60,551 nucleotides of DNA from Frankia sp. AgB32 (lineage in GTDB: Bacteria > Actinomycetota > Actinomycetes > Frankiales > Frankiaceae), in assembly GCF_023243045.1 (NCBI RefSeq), contig NZ_JALKFX010000014.1, positions 30,238-90,788 on the forward strand. The letters run 5' to 3'. The notes beneath the pieces were generated by a model. It did not search any database. It was not told the origin of the DNA and saw only the letters and a program-made list of their open reading frames with translations. Of the stretch, positions 56,873 through 60,551 are shown piece after piece. Position 1 is the first letter of the stretch. Every line of letters starts with the position of its first letter. The position numbers were made by a program, and so were the translations under genes.

Positions 56873-58573
56873 TCAGCCGACCCGCTGGTCGACGGGGCAG
56901 TCCAGGGCGCTGGCCCGGGTCAGCCCGTCGACCGACAGCCGGGCGGTCAGGCGCACCGGCCCGGCCGACTCGGTGAGGATCCCCGTCCAGCCGCCGGCGG
57001 CCCGGAACACGCATGCCCGGCCCTCCCCCGGCTGCCAGTACGGCGTGTAGTGCACGAGGACCGTGGCGATGCCGGGCGTGCGGAAGTCGACGGCCATGGA
57101 GCTCACCCCGAGCTCGGTCAGGCTCGCCGGCCCCTGCACCAGGCCGGGCGAGTCGGTGACGAGCCAGACCTTCCAGTGCGCGTCCTGCCAGGCCAGGTCC
57201 AGGTACGGCAGGCCGGCCCGCAGCAGCTTCGCCTCGGCGACCGCGGAGGGGTCCAGGTTCACGTCGGGCAGGGCGACATAGCGGATGCCGCGGGCCAGCA
57301 GCCACTGGTGGTACGTCTCGGCGTTCAGCGTGCCGTCGTAGAACAGGGCGTTGTACTTGCTGTCGAGCTGCCGCAGCCAGCCGCGGGCCATCGGCACCGA
57401 CGGCGCGACGTAACGCGCCTCCCAGTGCGCCTGGGTGAACGGCACCTCCACCCGTCCCGCGGACACCGGTGTGCCCCGGTGCAGGTAGTCGAGCAGGCCC
57501 GCGTAGTACCCGGACCCGGCGGACGGGTCACCCTGGGTGAGCAGGGCGCCGTGCAGCGGCCCGAACTGCCAGCCCATCAGCGGGATCGCCACGATCGCGA
57601 GCAGCCGACGCCGGTCGGCGAGCAGCAGCGCCGCCGCCGGGCCGGCCAGCAGCGTCGCCGGCCGGGTGATGTTCCCGCCGACCTGGGACGGGACGAAGAA
57701 GAACAAGGTCGCCGCGGCCGCCCACAGCAGCAGGCCGTGCCGGATCGCCCGGGCGTCACGCGGGACGACGAGCAGCCCCACCCCGATCAGCGAGAGCAGC
57801 GAAAGGTAGGTCACGGCGGGAAAGGGCTGGTATCCGTCCTCCGGGAAGGCGAGCGCGACGCCGATGCCGGCCCCGGCGCCGAGGAACGGAAGCACCCGCC
57901 GCCAGCCGATCGTCGGCAGCAACGCGCAGCCGACGAGCAGCACGAAGCCGGCCGCCAGGGGGGAGGCCAGCGAGGACAGGATCGCGCCGGCCCAGGTGAG
58001 CTTCGTGCGCCGCTCCCGCGCGCCGAGCAGCGCCAGCGCGCCGAAGGCCATCCCGAGGGCGAACGGCATCCGGCCCACGACCAGGTTCGACACGGTCGCG
58101 ACGGCGAACCAGACCAGGACGAGTTCGTGCCCCGAGCGCCGCCGCGGACCACGCAACAGCCGGGTGACGAGCACGGTGGACGCCACACAGGACAGCGCGC
58201 CGAGAACCTCCACCCCGAGCAGCGCCCCCAGCGGGGGGAACAGGACACTGTACCCGGGTATGGTGTGGCCGCCGTACCATTGATCGTCCCAGAGCAGCGC
58301 CCCACCGTGGCGGAAGAGCCACACCCGGTATTCCTGGGCGGGGGTGTCGGGACCGGTCACGCCGAACCCGACGCACAGCAGGCACAGGACAGCGGTCAGC
58401 ACCCAGGGCCAACGGCACGCCACGGCGACCACCGCGCTGGCCGCGCGCCACACCGGCCCACGGTGCCGCGGTGGTTCGAGGGCGACGAAAGGGGTCTGGG
58501 GTAGTGCAGCCACTCGGGGCTCGGTCTCGCCTTTTGGTGCCGCGGCTGCGGCCGACGAGCGGCCGACCGGCAT
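56873..58573 (-). CDS. Polytopic membrane protein, possible GT-C-type
   Basis: This protein is about 566 residues long. Roughly ten hydrophobic helices lie between residues ~45 and 350. The first long loop (about 70-100) contains WLFRHGGALLWDDQWYGGH, an acidic-residue loop position similar to GT-C glycosyltransferases. The last ~220 residues form a soluble domain with ARGIRYVALPDVNL. A sugar-transfer role is possible but unproven. ATG 58573 was chosen; GTG 58513 is an alternative. It converges on the RyR gene with a 15-nt gap. Confidence 0.75.
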   Translation of the reverse strand: MPVGRSSAAAAAPKGETEPRVAALPQTPFVALEPPRHRGPVWRAASAVVAVACRWPWVLTAVLCLLCVGFGVTGPDTPAQEYRVWLFRHGGALLWDDQWYGGHTIPGYSVLFPPLGALLGVEVLGALSCVASTVLVTRLLRGPRRRSGHELVLVWFAVATVSNLVVGRMPFALGMAFGALALLGARERRTKLTWAGAILSSLASPLAAGFVLLVGCALLPTIGWRRVLPFLGAGAGIGVALAFPEDGYQPFPAVTYLSLLSLIGVGLLVVPRDARAIRHGLLLWAAAATLFFFVPSQVGGNITRPATLLAGPAAALLLADRRRLLAIVAIPLMGWQFGPLHGALLTQGDPSAGSGYYAGLLDYLHRGTPVSAGRVEVPFTQAHWEARYVAPSVPMARGWLRQLDSKYNALFYDGTLNAETYHQWLLARGIRYVALPDVNLDPSAVAEAKLLRAGLPYLDLAWQDAHWKVWLVTDSPGLVQGPASLTELGVSSMAVDFRTPGIATVLVHYTPYWQPGEGRACVFRAAGGWTGILTESAGPVRLTARLSVDGLTRASALDCPVDQRVG

Positions 58574-60551
58574 CGCGTCGGTCGACGGGCCGGGCGCCGC
58601 GAGAGCTGTCACGCGCGACCTCCCCAGCAACCGACGACGGTCCCTCCGCCGCACCCGACAGATCATCCCTCGGCGCCCCGCCCCGGGGCGAGCGGCCGAG
58701 AGCGGCCACCCCACCAGCGGTCGGGCGCGCTCAACCCGGACCGTCCGCTGGCCGCAGCCGCAGCGGTGTCGGCTGGCTGATCGCCGCCGGCACCGCGGCC
58801 GCGGTCACGGCCATGGCGGCCGAGGGCCGGCTCGGGCCGAGGGACCCGAACATCACTGATCCCTCATCCTGGTGGGGGATTCTTCCATCGACGCCGCCGG
58901 GCGAGACCACGAGGGGCGTTCTGGCCGGACTGTCCGCGCTGAGCGTCATTGTCCTGTGCGGGTGCTGGGGTGTGCTCCTGCGCGGCGCGCTGGCCGGCCG
59001 GGTGACCACGCGCGGCGGGCTCACGGCCGCCGTGACCTGGAGCCTGCCGTTCGCGGTCGGGCCGCCGCTGTACAGCCGGGACGCCTACGCCTATGCCGCT
59101 CAGGGTGAGTTGGCCCGGCTCGGGCTGGATCCGGCGACCCACGGCGTGTCCGCCCTGCGCGCCGCCGGCACGGCGGACGGTTCCGGGCTCGGTTTCGTGC
59201 GCGCCGTCGACCCGCGCTGGACCGACACCCACAGTCCTTACGGCAGCGCGGCGGTGGCGATCGAGAAGGCCGCCGCGGCGCTCGGCGACGGCCCGGGCGG
59301 GACCGTCGTGACGCTGCGCGTCATCGCCGTGCTCGCCACGGTCGCCCTGGTCGTCCTGGCGCTGCGGCTGGCCGGGACGGGCCACCGCGCGATCGCCGCC
59401 GTGGCGGTGGCGGCGAATCCGGTGATCGTCATTCATCTCGTCGGCGGCAGCCACCTCGACGCGCTCGCCGCGGCGCTCGTCGTCGCCGCCCTCGTGCTCG
59501 ACCGCGCCGCTCCGGGCCCCACGGACCGCACCACCGCTCCAACCGCCACCGACCCTGATCCAGGCGAACCTGGGCTGGACGAGAGCCGGCCTGGCGGTGC
59601 TGGGCGGTCCTGGGCGGTCCGGTGCCGGCCGGTGGCGGTGGGCGCCGCCGCGACCGGCCTCGCCGGGCTGGCCGGCAACGTCAAGGCGACGGCGCTGCTC
59701 GCGGTCGGCTGGCTGATGGTGTCGCACCTGCTCGCCGCCCGGCGAGCGGCGCACCCCGTGCGGGCCGGTCTGACCCGGCTCGCCGCCGATGTCGGGGCCG
59801 TCGCCGCCGTCTCGGCCGTGAGCATGGCCGCCGCCGGGTTCGGGCCGTCCTGGATCCACTCCCTGTCCACCTCCGGCAAGCTCAGCACCGGCATCGCCCC
59901 GGCCTCGATCCTGGCCGCCGCCGTCGACGGGCTGTGCGGACTTCTCGGGTGGCATCTCCCCGACGGCGCCGCGCTGCGGGTGGCCCGCGGCCTGTGTCTG
60001 GCCGCGGCGGCGGCCGTCGTGCTGACGCTCACGATCCGCGCCTGGCGCCACGGACCGGGCGAGCGGCGGGCCGGGTCGCCGCTGGACGAGCGGCCCGACC
60101 TGGCCGTGCTTGGTTTCGGCGGCCTGGCCGTCGCCCTGGGCAGTCCCGTCGTCTACCCCTGGTACCTGGCGATGTGCCTGCCGCCACTGGCCGTGATCGC
60201 GGCCATGGCTGTCCCCGCCGACCGGACCGTCCCCGCCGAGCGCGGCGCCGCCGGGAGATCGACCGCCACCCGGCCGGCCGGGTGGCGGTCGGTGGCGGGC
60301 CTCGTGCCGACGACGGCGGCCGGACGGACGCTCGCCGGGACCGTGCTGGTCTCGTCGTGGCTGTGCCTGGCGACCCTCCCGCCGCTCGCCGCGACCTGGC
60401 GGCTGCTCGGCGGCGGCGGGGTGCTCGCGCTCGTCGGCGGCCTCGGGCTGGGCAGCGGGGCGGGGGGGGGGGGCGGGGGCCCGGGGGGGGCCCCCCCGGC
60501 CCCCCCCCCCCCGCCCGGCACCACGCGGGTGGCCCCCCCGGCCGCGGGGTG
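58549..60551 (+). CDS. MptB-like polyprenol-phosphomannose mannosyltransferase, partial
   Basis: This long open frame has no stop before the window ends. Family features are LGPRDPNITDPSSWWG after the first helix, LYSRDAYAYAAQGELARLGLDP, NPVIVIHLVGGSHLDALAAAL, SWIHSLSTSGK and VVYPWYLAMCLPP, spread over about ten hydrophobic segments. MptB-type enzymes extend mannan cores of cell-envelope glycolipids using polyprenyl-phosphomannose. The start is unsettled: the first helix begins near 58768, and the nearest in-frame start before it is GTG 58549; ATG 58813 would cut into that helix. The final ~95 nt are homopolymer-rich and doubtful. Confidence 0.75.
60455..60551. other. Homopolymer-rich end of the window
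   Basis: The last ~95 bases are runs of G and C of up to about 12, like those at 17199-17280. They probably reflect poor sequence at a contig edge. Any translation from here should not be trusted. Confidence 0.65.

Overview
The window is about 73% GC by eye, uses GTG and TTG starts freely, and has tightly overlapping ORFs. The gene content is actinobacterial: the futalosine menaquinone pathway, a SirA/NirA-type sulfite reductase with an APS-type CysH, DUF4229 and DUF3151 proteins, an Rpf-type hydrolase, ClpC, an IdeR/DmdR1 iron box and an MptB-like mannosyltransferase. A Frankia-like actinomycete fits best; this is inferred from gene content, not from a search. I saw no rRNA, tRNA, CRISPR array or transposase.

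Layout. 0-7.2 kb: futalosine-pathway menaquinone genes. A UbiD/UbiA/UbiX set for the late steps is followed by mqnE and mqnA, interleaved with small DUF4229-type membrane proteins. 7.2-9.3 kb: an HTH regulator and a receiver-domain protein. 9.6-14.4 kb: sulfur assimilation. A cysteine-containing leader peptide precedes sulfite reductase, a zinc-ribbon protein, APS reductase and a CobA-HemD fusion, with a sirohydrochlorin chelatase converging on them. 14.4-18.9 kb: ferredoxin-NADP reductase, a Ser/Thr kinase, a c-di-AMP (ydaO-type) riboswitch with its Rpf-like gene, and DUF3151. 19.1-25.1 kb: purA, a hypothetical gene, and purD-purE-purB.

25-31.8 kb is an accessory stretch that separates purDEB from purC. 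It holds an M50 protease fused to a SRPBCC domain, whose end overlaps purB. It also holds a HIT-PHP-Nudix set, in which HIT carries an in-frame amber stop and Nudix is cut short. Decayed second copies of all three genes are present, together with a 54-nt piece of purB itself and a displaced piece of the M50 3' end. The region looks like a duplicated, rearranged and eroding block.

31.8-48 kb: purC, an MMPL transporter, then a translationally coupled cofactor operon panC-panD-nadB-nadC-coaX. These are followed by a secreted SGNH hydrolase, an iron-box-controlled FhuF-like reductase, clpC with a ClgR-like site, and a TauE/SafE exporter.

48.2-56.9 kb holds four large same-strand genes. Two are unrecognised proteins, the second with a hydrophobic C-terminal tail. 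The third is a membrane-anchored PP2C phosphatase. The fourth is a two-TM RCK-like protein ending in two RyR-type repeats. I consider this the best candidate for an undescribed system: a membrane-associated phospho-signalling and ligand-sensing module. 56.9-60.5 kb: a polytopic membrane protein and a divergent MptB-like mannosyltransferase that runs off the window in a homopolymer-rich, probably low-quality stretch.
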